Notes under the pieces: generated by a model | Database searches by the model: none | What the model was told of the DNA's origin: nothing | Seen by the model: only the letters and a program-made list of their open reading frames with translations | From: Russula earlei | Taxonomy: Eukaryota; Basidiomycota; Agaricomycetes; Russulales; Russulaceae | Direction: 5' to 3' | NCBI GenBank assembly: GCA_025769875.1 | Contig: JAGFNK010000024.1 | Coordinates: 62,001 to 126,000 of the forward strand | Length of the DNA: 64,000 bases | In this document: positions 10,573 through 22,157 of the stretch, piece by piece | How the letters are laid out: each line of letters begins with the position of its first letter | Numbering within the stretch: position 1 is the first letter of the stretch | Position numbers and translations under genes: made by a program

Positions 10573-12736
10573 ATGTTTGCAAAAACACTGTACTCAATGG
10601 TGAATGAGGCAAAGTCCCAACAGCTCAGGAAACAGATTATCAGAAAGGAAGTAGATGACCTGAAGGCTTACGCTACAAAGCTTTACACAGAAGAACAATC
10701 TAGATTACTCGCGCCTGGGGAAAAGAAGAAATCGTCACATCAAATCTGTCAAGACACATCAGATGCTCACTTCATGACAACAGGCAGACACATTCCACTC
10801 TCTCACAAAACCTTAATCTGTCATGCACAAGGTGGTGTGACTTTGACTGAGTCCAATAGAAAGAAAAGTTGGTTATCAGAGGAAGAACAAAAGACTATGG
10901 TGGATTTTGCGATTGACATTGCACAGCATGGATTTCCACTTAGTCCACGAAGGTTAAAGGACCACGCTGAGGCTATATTACAACACAGATTAGGGGATGG
11001 CTTTCCAAAAGGAGGGCTTGGCAAGGATTGGGCAAGCCGCTTTATCACAAAGCAAAAGAATTGTCTTGGCATGTACTGGTCAAGCGCACTAGATGGTTCT
11101 TGTGGCCGTGCTGTGAATCCAATCACAAAGGAGGAGTACTTCAGGCTGCTAAAAGAGGGAAGAGAATTGCATAACATTCCAGACAAGCTGGTATATGGTG
11201 TGGATGAGACAGGGATACAGTCAGGGATAGGTGTGATGGAGCAGGTGATTGGACCTGCTGGAGCTAAGATCCAGCATCAGCAGCAAAGTGGAACACATGG
11301 GAGAATATCACAGTTCTACCCACCATTTGTGCCAATGGAACAACAGTTGCTCCTACCATTATATACAAGGGAGAAGCATTCCAAATGAAGTGGCTCCAGG
11401 AAAACCCATTGGATGCTAGGTATGATTCCCAAATGATAAGCTTCAATAGAAGCTCATTCTGGTCTAGAAATGGGATATCAGAAAAAAGGTTATACATCGG
11501 GTGAGATCAGGTGTGGCATGGCTCAAAGACTGGGATACACAAACAAAAATGAAGGCAGATGGCAGGACTCGACTCCTCATCAGTTGATGGCCACAGTTCT
11601 CATTACACCCTTGGCTTCCTGGAGTATGCACGGGACAACAGCATTGTTGTACTGTGCTATCCCTCCCATTCTACTCATGTCTACCAAGGTCTCGATGTTG
11701 TCATCTTTAGTGTCTTGAAACGGGCCTGGAGTGATGAATGAGACAAGTTTGAAGCACAAGGACCTGCAGTGACCAAACTGAACTTCATGGCAGTCTATGC
11801 AAAGGCACATGTCCACACGTTCACAGAGAGTAACATTCGGGTGGCCTTTGCGAAGACTGGAATTGTGCCTATTTAACCCCAATGTTGTTACTGCAGAGAT
11901 GATGGCCCCTAGCCTTGAGATGTCAAGGATCAGTCTTCTCCCACTTGGACTTGCTAGCCCCATCCTGTGAACTTGTTGATTTGATCTCTCACCACAATGC
12001 CTGGAAGCAGAAATGACAGGAGATGGAAACTGAAGTAGGAACACCTGAGATGGCTCTGGGATCACCAGATATGTCATACACACCTGTGCGATGTGCAGTT
12101 GCTTCATTAGCAACAACGTCTTCATCATTTCTAGTATCAAACTCACCCATTCTCTCAATGTCAAGGTTGCCACCCATTTTCACCATCACCATGTCACCTA
12201 CAAAGCAACGAGATGCGATGATCTTGGACACGGCACCAAGCACAGATTTAGAGGCAAAGCTACAGGAAGCATTATGTGCCAGCCATGCGACAGTGGAGGC
12301 ACAGAAGAAAGTGATGCAAGGGATGCAAGCACAGACTGTCTTGCATTCCATGTACCTAGAGGGCATGCGGGGACAATTGCAAGCCCAGGAGGAGAAGAAA
12401 TTGAAGAAGAGAAAGACTGGAAAAATCAACATGGATGGCCGGGCAAAGATTCTAATGCAAGATGACATTGTTGCAGGTGTCCAGGAATGGCAAGATGGTC
12501 AGGATAAAGCTGTTGAAGAAGCTGCAGTGAAGAAAAAGGTGAGAGTGAAGTATACTGCAGCAATGGAGATCTGGAAAGTACAAGGGATGGATCGAAAGGG
12601 GCGGAATGCAGTCTTGAAAGGTGGATGGGACGAGGATGTGAAGAAATGGACAATTGAACGAGACAACGCGGAATATGAGCACTGCAAGCCAAGATGGACA
12701 AAGCCAAAGATGCCAGTTATGGAGAAGGCCCTTTGA
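10573..12736 (+). pseudogene. Pogo-type DDE transposase, decayed
   Basis: Several frames together give one transposase. The N-terminal part (10573-11290) has a helix-turn-helix/CENP-B-like region (EEQKTMVDFAIDIAQ...DWASRFITKQ) and the first catalytic motif YGVDETGIQSG (about 11194-11226). After a frame change near 11290 the NITVLPTICANGT strand follows, then a stop near 11500. The second catalytic segment DGHSSH and the YPSHSTHVYQGLDV segment are at about 11586-11700. The C-terminal part (12023-12736) is a charged coiled coil typical of fungal pogo transposases. At least one frameshift and three stops make it non-functional. Confidence 0.85.
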
Positions 12737-13076
12737 AAACCTTTGTTGGCTGATTTTAGCACTGAAGACTCTGACAGCGATGAGGAGGACAACAATGATG
12801 ACAACTTGGAACCTGAGATGTCAGTAGATAATGATCTAGATAGTGATCAGTAATTGCCCAATTTGGGAATCACACCCTGATGTGACTTGGGTCAATGACC
12901 CAGTTTTGACTGATAATGACTTTTTGGACTGATTGCATTCATTGTGTACCGCAACATTGCTCAATAGTGGTTCTTAGGTGCTCAAAACATGACTGATATG
13001 TATTACATGGATACTGTCTACTTAAAATATCTATCTGTGGTCTGTTACCAATTTCTGGGGGTCATAAACATTTGGT

Positions 13077-13101
13077 TGTCCCAAAGAGGCATGAATGACT
13101 G
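13077..13101 (+). repeat. Right terminal inverted repeat of the pogo element
   Basis: GTCCCAAAGAGGCATGAATG followed by ACTG is the reverse complement of the left end, and TA follows at 13102-13103. Confidence 0.9.
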
Positions 13102-13103
13102 TA

Positions 13104-13758
13104 TGCAGAGATAAGCAATAACACCAAGTTTGGCACCTGTAAACTCAAGTGGGAACAACTTAAGATTACTTGCATTGGCGTTGGATCTATGTCCCTACAT
13201 AACTCTTGGACCGCCCTCACACATTTTGATCTAGATGACACCAGCCCAATGTTCCCACAACTACAGAAATTGAATGATACTAGGATCAATCTTCAGAACA
13301 ATGACATGCCCATCACCGATCTCCAATTCAGTCTCACTCTAATTCAGGCACTACCCAGCTCCTACTCTGGTCTTATGCAAGCTATCCTCAGCTCTAATCT
13401 TCCAAACAAGCTTTCCCTGAAAGCCATTCAGGAACACATTCTCAATGAAGAGAGTTGTCGGGCCAGCTCCTCCACTTCCCTTAACAAAGTTGTTCCAGTC
13501 AAGAAACAGGATGATAAGAACAAAATAAAATGTTATTATTGCAAGAAAGCTAGTCACAAAAGTCCTGAGTGCCAGAAGAAGAAAAAGGATGAGGAGGAGA
13601 AGGCAAAGAATGAGAGAGAGTCTGGTGCGGACACTAACAGAAAGGTCAACACACACATAGTAGAGACTACTGCTACTATTACGGAGATCTCAGATGATGA
13701 AAATGACATTCGCATTTCCCTTTACTTGGCGACTAGATTGCGCTGGATGATTGACTGA
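13104..13758 (+). pseudogene. Copia gag, C-terminal part with zinc knuckle
   Basis: The frame continues from 10159 and includes the gag helix region (ITDLQFSLTLIQALPSSY) and the CCHC knuckle CYYCKKASHKSPEC (about 13530-13571). It ends at an in-frame TGA at the start of the protease (DxGATHH, about 13756-13776), where a serine or tryptophan codon is expected. Confidence 0.85.
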
Positions 13759-16700
13759 GGAGCTACCCATCACATCAGTCCATTCCAGACCGACTTCATC
13801 ACCTATGCTCCGGCCACCAGATCAGTTAACCTCGGAGGTCACGCAATCATCAAGCAGATTGGGACCAGATCTGTATCCGTCCTACTGTCCAGAGGAATTG
13901 GGAAGTTTCCATTAACACTCACTAATATCATGCATGTTCCAGAAGCCAACGCACGTCACTTCTCAGTCAGTGCATTGCTCTGGAGGGGGGGACATATCAC
14001 TTTTACTCAGAATGGATGCCAAATCTACTACAAAGATCAGAAAGTTGTGCAAGGATACCTGGAGAATAACCTATTCTATATTGACTTCACATCTCCAGCC
14101 CTACATGCACAAGCAGGGGTGCTACCACTCAACATCTGGCATCAGTGCATGGGACATATGTCCTCACGCACACTAATCAAATATGCTCATTCCGTCAAGG
14201 GAATCTTGCTTAGTTCAGCAGATCGCGATCAGTCACCTTGCCCTGGGTGTGAACTCAGCAAACAGATGCAACTTCCTTTCCTGGCTTTGCCTAAGCAATC
14301 GGATCAGCATCTACAGATCATGCATACTGACTTAGCCAGTCCAATGCAGACCCAGTCTATCCGAGGTGCAACTTATTGGGCAACATTTATCGATGACTAC
14401 TCCCATTATGGGGTAGTGTACTTCCTCAAAACTAAAGATCAGTGTGCTGATGCATTTAAAAAGTATCTCACATGGTCAGAAAACCAGACCAACAATAAGA
14501 TCAAAGCACTACACTCAGATCACAGAGGGGAGTACTTGTCCAGTGCCCTCAGATCGGTCTTAGATCAAAAGGGAATTGAGCATAGATTGACAATGCCAGG
14601 TTCACCACAGCAGAATGGCATAGCAGAGAGATGGAACCAGACCCTCGAAGACAAGATGCGTGCTATGCTACACGGCACTGGTCTTACTCTTGGGTTCTGG
14701 GAGCTTGCTACTGACACAGCAGTCCATATCTACAATTGCACTCCTACACGCATTCTCCATTGGAACACACCTCACTCAGTCTGGATGGACATACAGGTTC
14801 TGGATGTTTCCTATTTCCATGTCTTTGGATGTAAGGCATATGTACACATGCCTGCTAACAAACGGAAGAAGCTCGATCCGAGATTGGTCAAGATGATTTT
14901 CGTTGGGTACAAGTCTGGATCTAAGGGTTACTGACTCTGGAATCAATCCACCCAAAAGCTGTTCTTATCACACAATGTCACTTTCAATGAGCGCATACTG
15001 CCTGCTAGGGGAGAACTTAGTGACATTCCTCCTCCTGCACAGCCCTTGGTCTTCATGGGACCGGTTTCTTTCACTGCCCCACTTCCACATGAACCAGATG
15101 GCTGTGGGCTTAGTCCTGCACCTCTCAAAACCCCACTAGATCCCAATACACCTAATTCACTTTACCTTACCCCTCCCACTCAGCCTGTTCCACATACTCC
15201 GCCACACCGTGTTCAGCCTGTGCACCAAGTCCGCTTGCGCTAGCCTCACTCAGCATTGCTGGGACCATCCTTTGGTCCACCACACCACCCTCACCTAGGC
15301 ATCTTCAGCCTAATCTGCATCCTAATCCTAGATTCCTCACTTCTAATGCACATGCAGGGGGGCACCTATCGCATACAACACTATTAGCGACAGCAGAGGT
15401 GATCACTCCAGCTACATTTCAGGAAGTGATGTCCTCGGACTCTGCCAATCAATGGAGAGCTGTGTGTCAATATGAAATTGATGCACTTGCTAAGAATGGT
15501 ACCTGGGAGCTGGTAGATCTGCTGCCAGGCCGTAAGGCCGTGTGATCTCGATGGGTGTTTGCACACAAATCTGATGGTAGATTTCATGCGCGTTTAGTTG
15601 CAAAGGGGTTCACCCAAGTGGAGGGGATTGATTATGATGAAACTTTCTCACCAGTTGCCAGATTTGAGTCTTTGAGACTGCTCCTAGTGTTGGCCATGCT
15701 AGAGGATTGGGAGATACATCAAATGGATGTCAAGTCAGCATTCCTTAATGGCACACTGGAGGAAGAGATCTACATGGAGCAACCACAAGGTTTCATCACT
15801 CTGGACCAAAAAGACAAAGTCTGTCGGTTAAAGAAGGCTCTCTATGGCCTCAAACAAGCCTCGCACACATGGAACTTGCAGTTTCAATGGAGTTCTCACT
15901 TGGGCTCAGCTTCACACACACACACTCAGATGCTGGGGTTTATCATCGCCAAGACACAGGGGGAACCATAATCATTATCCTCTATGTTGATGATGTCACC
16001 ATCTTAGGCGATTCACTCTCACTGATTGCAGACATTAAGAATTCATTGTCCACGCACTATGAAATGACTGATCTAGGCGAGATTGACTCCTATCTTGGGA
16101 TTCGTGTTATGCGTGATTGCCTCAGCTAAGCATCTAGACATTGATCAATCTAGGTACATCTCAGAGATCATCAATTGCTTAGGGATGGCAGATTCCAATC
16201 CAGGTCCGCACTCTGCTGCCCTCCAGGCCAGATGTCCACTTGGTCAAGCACTCCGGGGAGGCAACACCTGATGAAATAAAGTATTTTCAATGCATCATTG
16301 GCAGCCTTCTCTATGTGCAGATCAGGACATGACCAGATATATCATTTGCAGTCTCTTGACTCACCCAATACTCATCCAATCCCTCATCGCATCATTTATG
16401 CCTTGCCAAATATGTACTATCTTATCTTAACAGCACTTCAGATCTAAAGCTGCATTATGATGGCGCACATGATACCAGATTACATGGGTACTCCGACTCT
16501 AGCCTCAGAGACAATGCAGATGACTACTGTTCCACCTCAGGCTATGTCTTCCTACTTTCCAGTGCTGCAATCTCCTGGACCTTGTGCAAACAGAAGACTG
16601 TTGCCCAAAGTACCACTCAAGCCAAATATATGGCCTTAGCCAACACAGCTAATCAAGCCACATGGTATCACAGCTTCTTCTCCAAGATTGGCTATCAGAT

Positions 16701-16941
16701 CTCCGATCTGATTCCACTTCATGGTGATAACAAAGGTGCTGTCAACCTTGTGCTCAACCCAGTCACTGGAAGATGGTCGAAGCATATCCCTATCAAGCAT
16801 CACGCCATCTGCCAATACATTGAGGACGGACTGATCAGACTTATCCGTACTCCCACAGGAGAGATGCTTGCAGATGGTCTCACCAAGCCACATGCTCATG
16901 CACTGCTCCAGACCTTTGTCGATGGGTTGGGTCTTAATTGA
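13759..16941 (+). pseudogene. Copia pol: protease, integrase, RT, RNase H
   Basis: In order: protease (GATHH, about 13762), the gag-pre-integrase HHCC zinc-binding region (WHQCMGHMSS...CPGCELSKQ, about 14136-14270), the integrase core (HTDLA, FIDDYSHY, HSDHRGEYLS; about 14320-14680), reverse transcriptase from about 15541 (RWVFAHKSDGRFHARLVAKG) with the YVDD catalytic box at 15983-15994, and RNase H (TTQAKYMALANTANQA, LADGLTKPHAHA) ending at 16941. Stops at about 14932, 15241, 15543, 16329 and 16358 break it. Several fall at expected CGA arginine codons. Confidence 0.9.
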
Positions 16942-16967
16942 TCTAATCTACCAACTGTCTTAATCAT

Positions 16968-16974
16968 GGGGGGA
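16968..16974 (+). other. Polypurine tract of the copia element
   Basis: GGGGGGA lies directly before the 3' LTR. Confidence 0.75.
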
Positions 16975-17454
16975 TGTTGAGATCTGCACTGCCCAGAGTC
17001 TCAGGTGTGTTGTGATATGATCACAACTCAGATGCGTTGACGCATCAGATCACCTGGACCAGGCATCACTGGCTCAGCTCATACACTGCAGCACACATTA
17101 GTTACACTGATAGAGTGATTTAGGACAATCAGTAGCTACTTACAACTGATCCTTGGACTTACTTAGTGATCTGTGATGGTAGTTAACTGTACTGCATCCA
17201 GTGGCAGTCTCAGGTACTTAAGAACGCCACAAAGTACATAGATCACTTCAGTTTTGTGTCAACCAAACTGAAGTGAGTATTTACACTATGATATCTTATC
17301 TTACAGTACTGATGACGCATTGTAGCTATTGTCTGATAGGTACATTATTTATATGAGTTTTGTGTCAACCAAACTGAACTACTGTCTGATAGATCAGCCT
17401 GTGATCTTATCATCTGCTGCTATCTAATCACACATACTGCGTCTATCTTCAACA
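16975..17454 (+). repeat. 3' LTR of the copia element
   Basis: 480 bp, same ends as the 5' LTR, followed by the ATTTG target duplication (17455-17459). It keeps several CpG dinucleotides that read TpG or CpA in the 5' LTR, and the reverse also occurs. Confidence 0.95.
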
Positions 17455-17803
17455 ATTTGAAGGGTGTCTGGGTTTCAACAGTGTCTTCTGGTTCAGGGGG
17501 GTTGCCTTCTGTAGAAGAGGCTTCTGATTCTGATGGTGGTTCATAGAGAGGGTTGTTTTCCCTCCAGTAGCCTAGTCCAAGGCTATTTCTGACAAGTTCT
17601 AGGTCTTGGTGAGTGTAGAGCTGTCCTCTTCTGAGTTGTAGCTCAAACCAATGGTTGTTGATAAATTCAACGGGTAGTTCTTCATTGTTTTCAGTGGTGA
17701 CATAGCAGAGAAAGGTGTGAAAGCTATCCCAAGTGGCAGTTCCTACAATGTGTTGGGGGAGGTCAGGGGAGGATCTGGGTTGGACACAGATCCAGTGGTT
17801 CAA
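17455..17803 (-). pseudogene. Chromovirus gag, N-terminal part
   Basis: An open minus-strand frame begins with ATG at 17803 and runs through a proline/glutamate-rich segment to 17455, where it meets the copia target duplication. The same frame continues at 9228. The start lies about 50 bp downstream of the 5' LTR, as expected for the first codon of the element. Confidence 0.8.
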
Positions 17804-17840
17804 TGGTAATTCAAGGTTGATCTCCAGAATGGAGTAAAGG

Positions 17841-17851
17841 AAGCTTAGCTT
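17841..17851 (-). other. Candidate self-priming primer binding site
   Basis: On the minus strand AAGCTAAGCTT lies one base after the 5' LTR. It is the exact complement of AAGCTTAGCTT at 18194-18184 in the same LTR. That segment starts about 34 bp downstream of the first T of the TATTTAAG box, where transcription would begin. This is the arrangement of Tf1/sushi-type chromoviruses, which prime with the first 11 nt of their own RNA. No tRNA-like site follows the LTR. Confidence 0.65.
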
Positions 17852-17852
17852 G

Positions 17853-18448
17853 TGTTACAGCATTGCGGCCATAAGAGCATTAGCTCAAGGTTCAGTGGGG
17901 CCAAGTCCCTGTGACTTGGTTCAAGGGTTCAGTGGGGGCCAGCTCAAAGAGACTGGGTCAAGGGTTTAGCATCTCAAGGCTGAGTCAGACCATGACTCGG
18001 TCTGCAGACAGAGTCGATCTCCTGGTTTCACAGAAGAGGAGGACAATGAGAGAGAGGCAGAGGAGGAAGAGGAACACAAGGGTTCCTTGAGGTGTGCTTA
18101 GGTCAAGCAGAGTGTAGGCCAGCACAAGCTTTGTTGTGATTGAGAGAGAGTACAGGGCAAGGGATGCAACAGGAAATGGGACAAAGCTAAGCTTGGGGCA
18201 TTCCCCAGCTTCTACAGGTGCTTAAATACTGTATGTAGCAAGGCTGTACAGTACTATATGCAGAACAATAGATAAAAGATGAGCCAATAGCAAAAGGAGA
18301 TCATTGACAAGTGAAACATAAAGGGGGTAAAATGACAGCTGTCAATCAGGATCAAGGGATGAAATGGTAACCAGGGGGATGAGGGTGACAGTATAGAACA
18401 ATAACAGAAAAGACTAGAGACAAACCAACAAGGGGGTAATTCATGACA
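17853..18448 (-). repeat. 5' LTR of the minus-strand chromovirus
   Basis: 596 bp, starts TGTCATGAATTACC and ends TGTAACA on the minus strand. The TATA box is TATTTAAG (18228-18221). Beyond it at 18449 the split plus-strand LTR resumes. Confidence 0.93.
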
Positions 18449-19033
18449 CCCTTGTTGGTTCATCACTAACCTTTTTGTTATTGTTCTCTTCTGTCACCCT
18501 CGTCCCTTTGGTTACCATTTCATCCCTTGATATTGATTGACAGCTGTCACTTTACCTCCTTGTGTTTCACTTGTCATTGATCTCCTTTTGCTATTGGCTC
18601 ACCTTTTATCTATTGTTCCACATACAGTATAGTACTGTACAGCCTCACTACATACAGTATTTAAGTGCCTGTAGAAGCTGGGGAATGCCCCAAGCTTAGC
18701 TTTGTCCCAATTCCTGTTACATCCCTTTGCCCTGTATCCTCTCTCAATCACAACTTGCTTGTGCTGGCTCATATCTTGCTTGACATTAACACACTAGAAG
18801 GAACCCTTGTGTTCTTCTTGCTCCTCTCTTGCTCTCTCATCATTCTCCTCTTCTGTAAAATTACCAGAAGATCAACCCTGTCTGCAGATTAGGTCATCCT
18901 TGACTTAATCCTGAGATGCTAAACCTCTGAACCAGTCTCCTTGAGCCGGTCCCCATTGAAACACTGAACCAAGTCACAGGGACTTGGCCCCACTGAACTG
19001 AGCTAATGCTCCAATGGCCACGACACTGTAACA
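18449..19033 (+). repeat. Remainder of the split plus-strand chromovirus LTR
   Basis: Starts with the duplicated CCCTT and continues TGTTGGTTCATCAC... to CTGTAACA at 19033. With 606-624 it makes one LTR of about 599 bp without the second CCCTT. Confidence 0.88.
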
Positions 19034-19156
19034 CATGGTCAGGACAAGCTTGGCCTTGGTTCACAACAGCACTGAAGATCAGAACTTTTGATCTTGGTTA
19101 TATTCCTTCTAGAATGATTTCTGACTGTATTTGATCACTTATTCACATGTATATAC
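19034..19156. other. Short spacer between two LTRs
   Basis: AT-rich sequence with no gene. It ends with TATAC, the target of the next solo LTR. Confidence 0.5.
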
Positions 19157-19755
19157 TGTCATAATCTACCCCCTTGTTGACTCATCACTAACCACTTCCA
19201 CTATTGTTCTCTTCTGTCACCCCCTTTTCCTTGGTTACCGTTTCACCCCTTGATAGTCATTGACAGCTGTCACCTTATTTTCCATGTTTCATCTATTGAT
19301 TGATCCTCTTTTGCTATTGGCTTATCATTTATCTATTGTTCCACATATGGTACTGTACAGCCTTACTAGATACAGTATTTAAGCACCTGTAGAAGCTGGG
19401 GAAATGTCCCAAGCTTAGTTTTGTCCCATTTCCTGTCGCATCCCTTGCTCTGTATCCTCTCTCAATCACAACTTGCTTGTGCTGGCTTACACTCTGCTTG
19501 ACCTGAGTACACGTCAAGGAACCTTTGTGTTCCTCTTCCTCTTCTGCCTCTCTCTCATCACCCTCCTCTTCTGTGAAACCAGAAGATTGACTCTGTCTGC
19601 AGGCTGAGTCATTGTCTGACTTAGTCTTAAGACACTAAACCTTTGATCCGGTCTCTTTGAGCTGGCCCCACTGAACCCTTGAACCAAGTCACAGGGACTT
19701 GGCCCCACTGAACCCTGAGCTAACGCTCCAATGGCCGCAATGCTGTAACATATAC
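19152..19755 (+). repeat. Solo LTR of the chromovirus family (19157-19750) with TATAC duplication
   Basis: 594 bp, TGTCATAATCTACC...CTGTAACA, flanked by perfect TATAC copies (19152-19156, 19751-19755). It keeps the TATA box and the CCCAAGCTTAG block. Confidence 0.93.
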
Positions 19756-20963
19756 ATTGGTGATCTAATTACTATTAGATCCTTAAAATATGTGAGATTG
19801 GTTTATTGAGTCAGTCTTGAGTGTGCAGCATCCAAATGTGCTTGCATGAACACACATGAGAATGTTGTATTCAACTCCTGGTGCTGGTGAAAGCTGAGGG
19901 CAACCCGGCAGGATTTGAAACTTTTGGGGTGACAGAGCATGACTGTCCAAACAAGGGCACAAGGATAGTATAGGAATTTATGGTGGGATTGAAAACTGAG
20001 CATTCCAAGCCCTTTTTGATATGCCTCCAACCACTGTGTGTTTGATGCAGATTACGGACTGATGCCAGTGCCTTCGGCATATTCCTTGAGTATTGAAGAC
20101 ATCACAGTTGTCCCACAGGTTTTTTGACTTGACTTGGCCACATCTGTGGTCAGTAGAGTACATTGGTAAGGTTATGCTGGTGGACAGCTGTGATGCCGCC
20201 GGGCGGGGCGGGGTTTGATCGATGCTGTCTTTGGCAAGGTGTTCGTTGATGACAACACTCGGGTCGGAAACAGAGGCGAGGTTGCGGTGCAGCCTTGTAG
20301 TTCAAGCTTCAGGGTCCATCACGGATGAGCGTCTCGCGCGTGGCTATCCATTTTTGGTAACGTTTGTCCAACTTCCCACGCCAATCCATTCCACCGCGCC
20401 CCCAGTCCGTCCGGTACATCCATTTGTGAATTGGTCTGATCGATGATCGCCTCGCCGCCGCCAGCCAAGACTTTTGCGAAAAAATGGGCCGGGCGCTCTC
20501 TGGTCATACGGGCATTGCCCACGGGCCTTTTCAATTGAGCCCACTGGCCACCGGAGAGCGTGAACACTCATGTCACATCTGGCAGAAGGCTCACAGCAGG
20601 ACGCGAAGGGGTACTACTAGGAGTAGGGATTCTGGTAGCGCCCCTCACGGATTTGGTGCCTTGCGTTCAAGTCGTCCGTAACGTCCCAACGCCCGATTTG
20701 GCTTGCGTCGCTCGTCGCCGGCTGAGGAAGGGCGCCAATTCGTTTCTCGAAATGTTGTTGCGGCCTGAGACGGGGGACGAGAAGAGAAGGTACACAAAGG
20801 CGAACGTGCATTCGCTCGCCGTGACCTGCCGTCAAGGATGCTGTGAAATCATGCCGCCCAATTCGGGAGCCCTTCCCCGCTCTGATGGCCTCATGTATGG
20901 ATCTCTCGAGTAGAACCAGGCCCTTCCCCCGCACGCGCTCAAAATTCAATTGGGAAACGAGAA
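19756..20963. other. Transition from repeats to gene island; no confident gene
   Basis: About 19800-20165 has several overlapping minus-strand open stretches in three frames (for example segments containing GLGMLSFQ and FGQSCSV) that look like one broken old coding sequence. I cannot name it. From about 20200 GC rises sharply. Open frames at 20319-20997 on both strands show no recognisable domain. Confidence 0.3.
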
Positions 20964-20970
20964 TATAAAG
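20964..20970 (+). promoter_or_regulatory. TATA box of the secreted-protein gene
   Basis: TATAAAG lies 94 bp upstream of the ATG at 21058 and is followed by a pyrimidine-rich 5' leader. Confidence 0.5.
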
Positions 20971-21057
20971 ACAGGCGCCGGGTTGATTTGGTTTCACTCC
21001 CCACTTACCCTTACGCCCATCAGGCCTCCCCTCGCCTTCCCCTCGTTCTTAACTCTA

Positions 21058-22157
21058 ATGGTATACATTCCCTTCGCGTCCTTGCTAGGCCTCCAGGCCC
21101 TGTTCGAGTCGTTCGCGCAAAGCCGACCGGAACTCGCGCTTACTTCAATCGCACCCGTACACTACATCGACCCTAGACCGGGCGGCGGTTCTTTGCTCGA
21201 CAAGGACTCGGGTGGGCTCGGAGAGCCTCTCAACGTACGTCCCAATCCCTCCCTGTTCGGCCAACCGTCGGCGCCCCCTCACGCCACACGCTCTCCTTGC
21301 GGGGGCAACGTCGACCCAACGTAGGTTATCATTTCGGGGCTCAGCTCGCCGGGGGTCATTTCCGACGGCGGCTTTCTGCACTTTGCGAACGGGAACGGCT
21401 TGTGAGTCTCCTTTTGGTCGGGGTCATGCGCGCCGACGCACGCCCACCACCCTCCACACGTCAAGTGGGATAGAGTGCTTCGGCGCGCACCGCGGGGCAC
21501 CGCAGACGGCGAACTTGGGCGACGGCAGAGGCTGGGTGAACCAGACCATCGAGTTGAGGGACGACTATGGGAACCCGGACGTGGGCTCATGCTGGGAGAG
21601 CCTCGTCGGCGGCAACCATTTACGGATGTGGCGCCAGACGACCACGGGCGCGCTGTTCCTCGCGTACGTCCAGATCCCTCTTCGCTCGGCGTTTAGTTCT
21701 GATTCGCGTTGGGTCTTCGTGCATGCGTTGGATAGCGTCTCGGAGGAAGACGTGAGTCGCGTTCGCTGACCCCTCCGAACGGTTCGTGCGTGTTAACGAG
21801 GGGCGACTTGCAGAACGTCATTGACGGACATACCATCCGCCCGGACGGTTACAACCTTGGACGGTGAGTAAAAGCGTCGCCGAAAGCACGACCGGCGGGG
21901 GTCTAACGACGCCCGTCTGCTCACAGGAAGAGCTTGGTAAAGAGTGCCCTGAATTTGAAGAGCTACAAAGGCGTCAATTACAAGACGACGGCGCAGGACA
22001 TTACTGGCTTGCTTGCTCCTGGCTCCAAGGGCGTTAACCACGGTGAGTCGGCCGGAATTGTAATGTCACGTTTGTTGATCTGGCGGATTCTGGCCATGGG
22101 ATAGGCATCGCGACCGATGGCATCGTTACTCTCCTTGTCGTCACAATCGTGCCATGA
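21058..22157 (+). CDS. Predicted secreted protein of unknown function (228 aa)
   Basis: I predict seven exons: 21058-21234, 21325-21401, 21466-21663, 21736-21751, 21814-21863, 21927-22042, 22105-22157. The joined frame is open for 229 codons. The N-terminus (MVYIPFASLLGLQALFESFA) looks like a signal peptide. The middle holds WVNQTIELRDDYGNP, SLVGGNHLRMWRQ and ALFLAVSEED segments and the end IRPDGYNLGR, a pattern I associate with a conserved fungal secreted family without a known role. The C-terminus is hydrophobic (IVTLLVVTIV). Exon 4 is only 16 nt, and the acceptor before exon 3 is AAG. I cannot assign an activity. Confidence 0.65.

Larger units (their letters stand above)
10158..13103 (+). 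mobile_element. Pogo/Fot1-type DNA transposon (10160-13101) flanked by TA
   Basis: Terminal inverted repeats of at least 24 bp begin CAGTCATTCATGCC at 10160 and end as the reverse complement at 13101. Each side is flanked by TA (10158-10159, 13102-13103), the canonical Tc1/mariner/pogo target. The 2.94-kb element encodes a CENP-B/DDE-type transposase with several disabling changes. It lies in copia gag, whose frame closes perfectly across the site, so the insertion is post-copia. Confidence 0.93.
9234..17454 (+). mobile_element. Ty1/copia element with full LTRs, carrying a pogo insertion
   Basis: Both LTRs are 480 bp (9234-9713, 16975-17454), begin TGTTGA and end TCAACA, and the element is flanked by a perfect ATTTG duplication (9229-9233, 17455-17459). 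The internal order is gag, protease, integrase, reverse transcriptase, RNase H, as in copia elements. It landed inside the gag frame of the chromovirus. The pol region carries several stops, many at positions where CGA (arginine) is expected, and gag is split by a DNA transposon, so the element is inactive. Confidence 0.95.
625..18448 (-). mobile_element. Complete Ty3/gypsy chromovirus, minus strand, with nested insertions
   Basis: The element is bounded by LTRs at 17853-18448 (5') and 625-1222 (3'), with the target duplication CCCTT at 620-624 and 18449-18453. Read on the minus strand the order is gag, aspartic protease, reverse transcriptase, RNase H, integrase, GPY/F-like region, chromodomain, then a long tail with a second zinc knuckle. 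It is interrupted by a copia element, a solo LTR of its own family and a solo LTR of another family. Many in-frame stops show it is dead, although LTRs and frames are still easy to follow. It sits in the LTR of an older copy in opposite orientation. Confidence 0.92.

Noticed and set aside
20319..20997. Overlapping open frames on both strands before the secreted-protein gene
   Set aside because: No domain, no consistent splice structure, and the TATA box and leader of the next gene lie within the same stretch.
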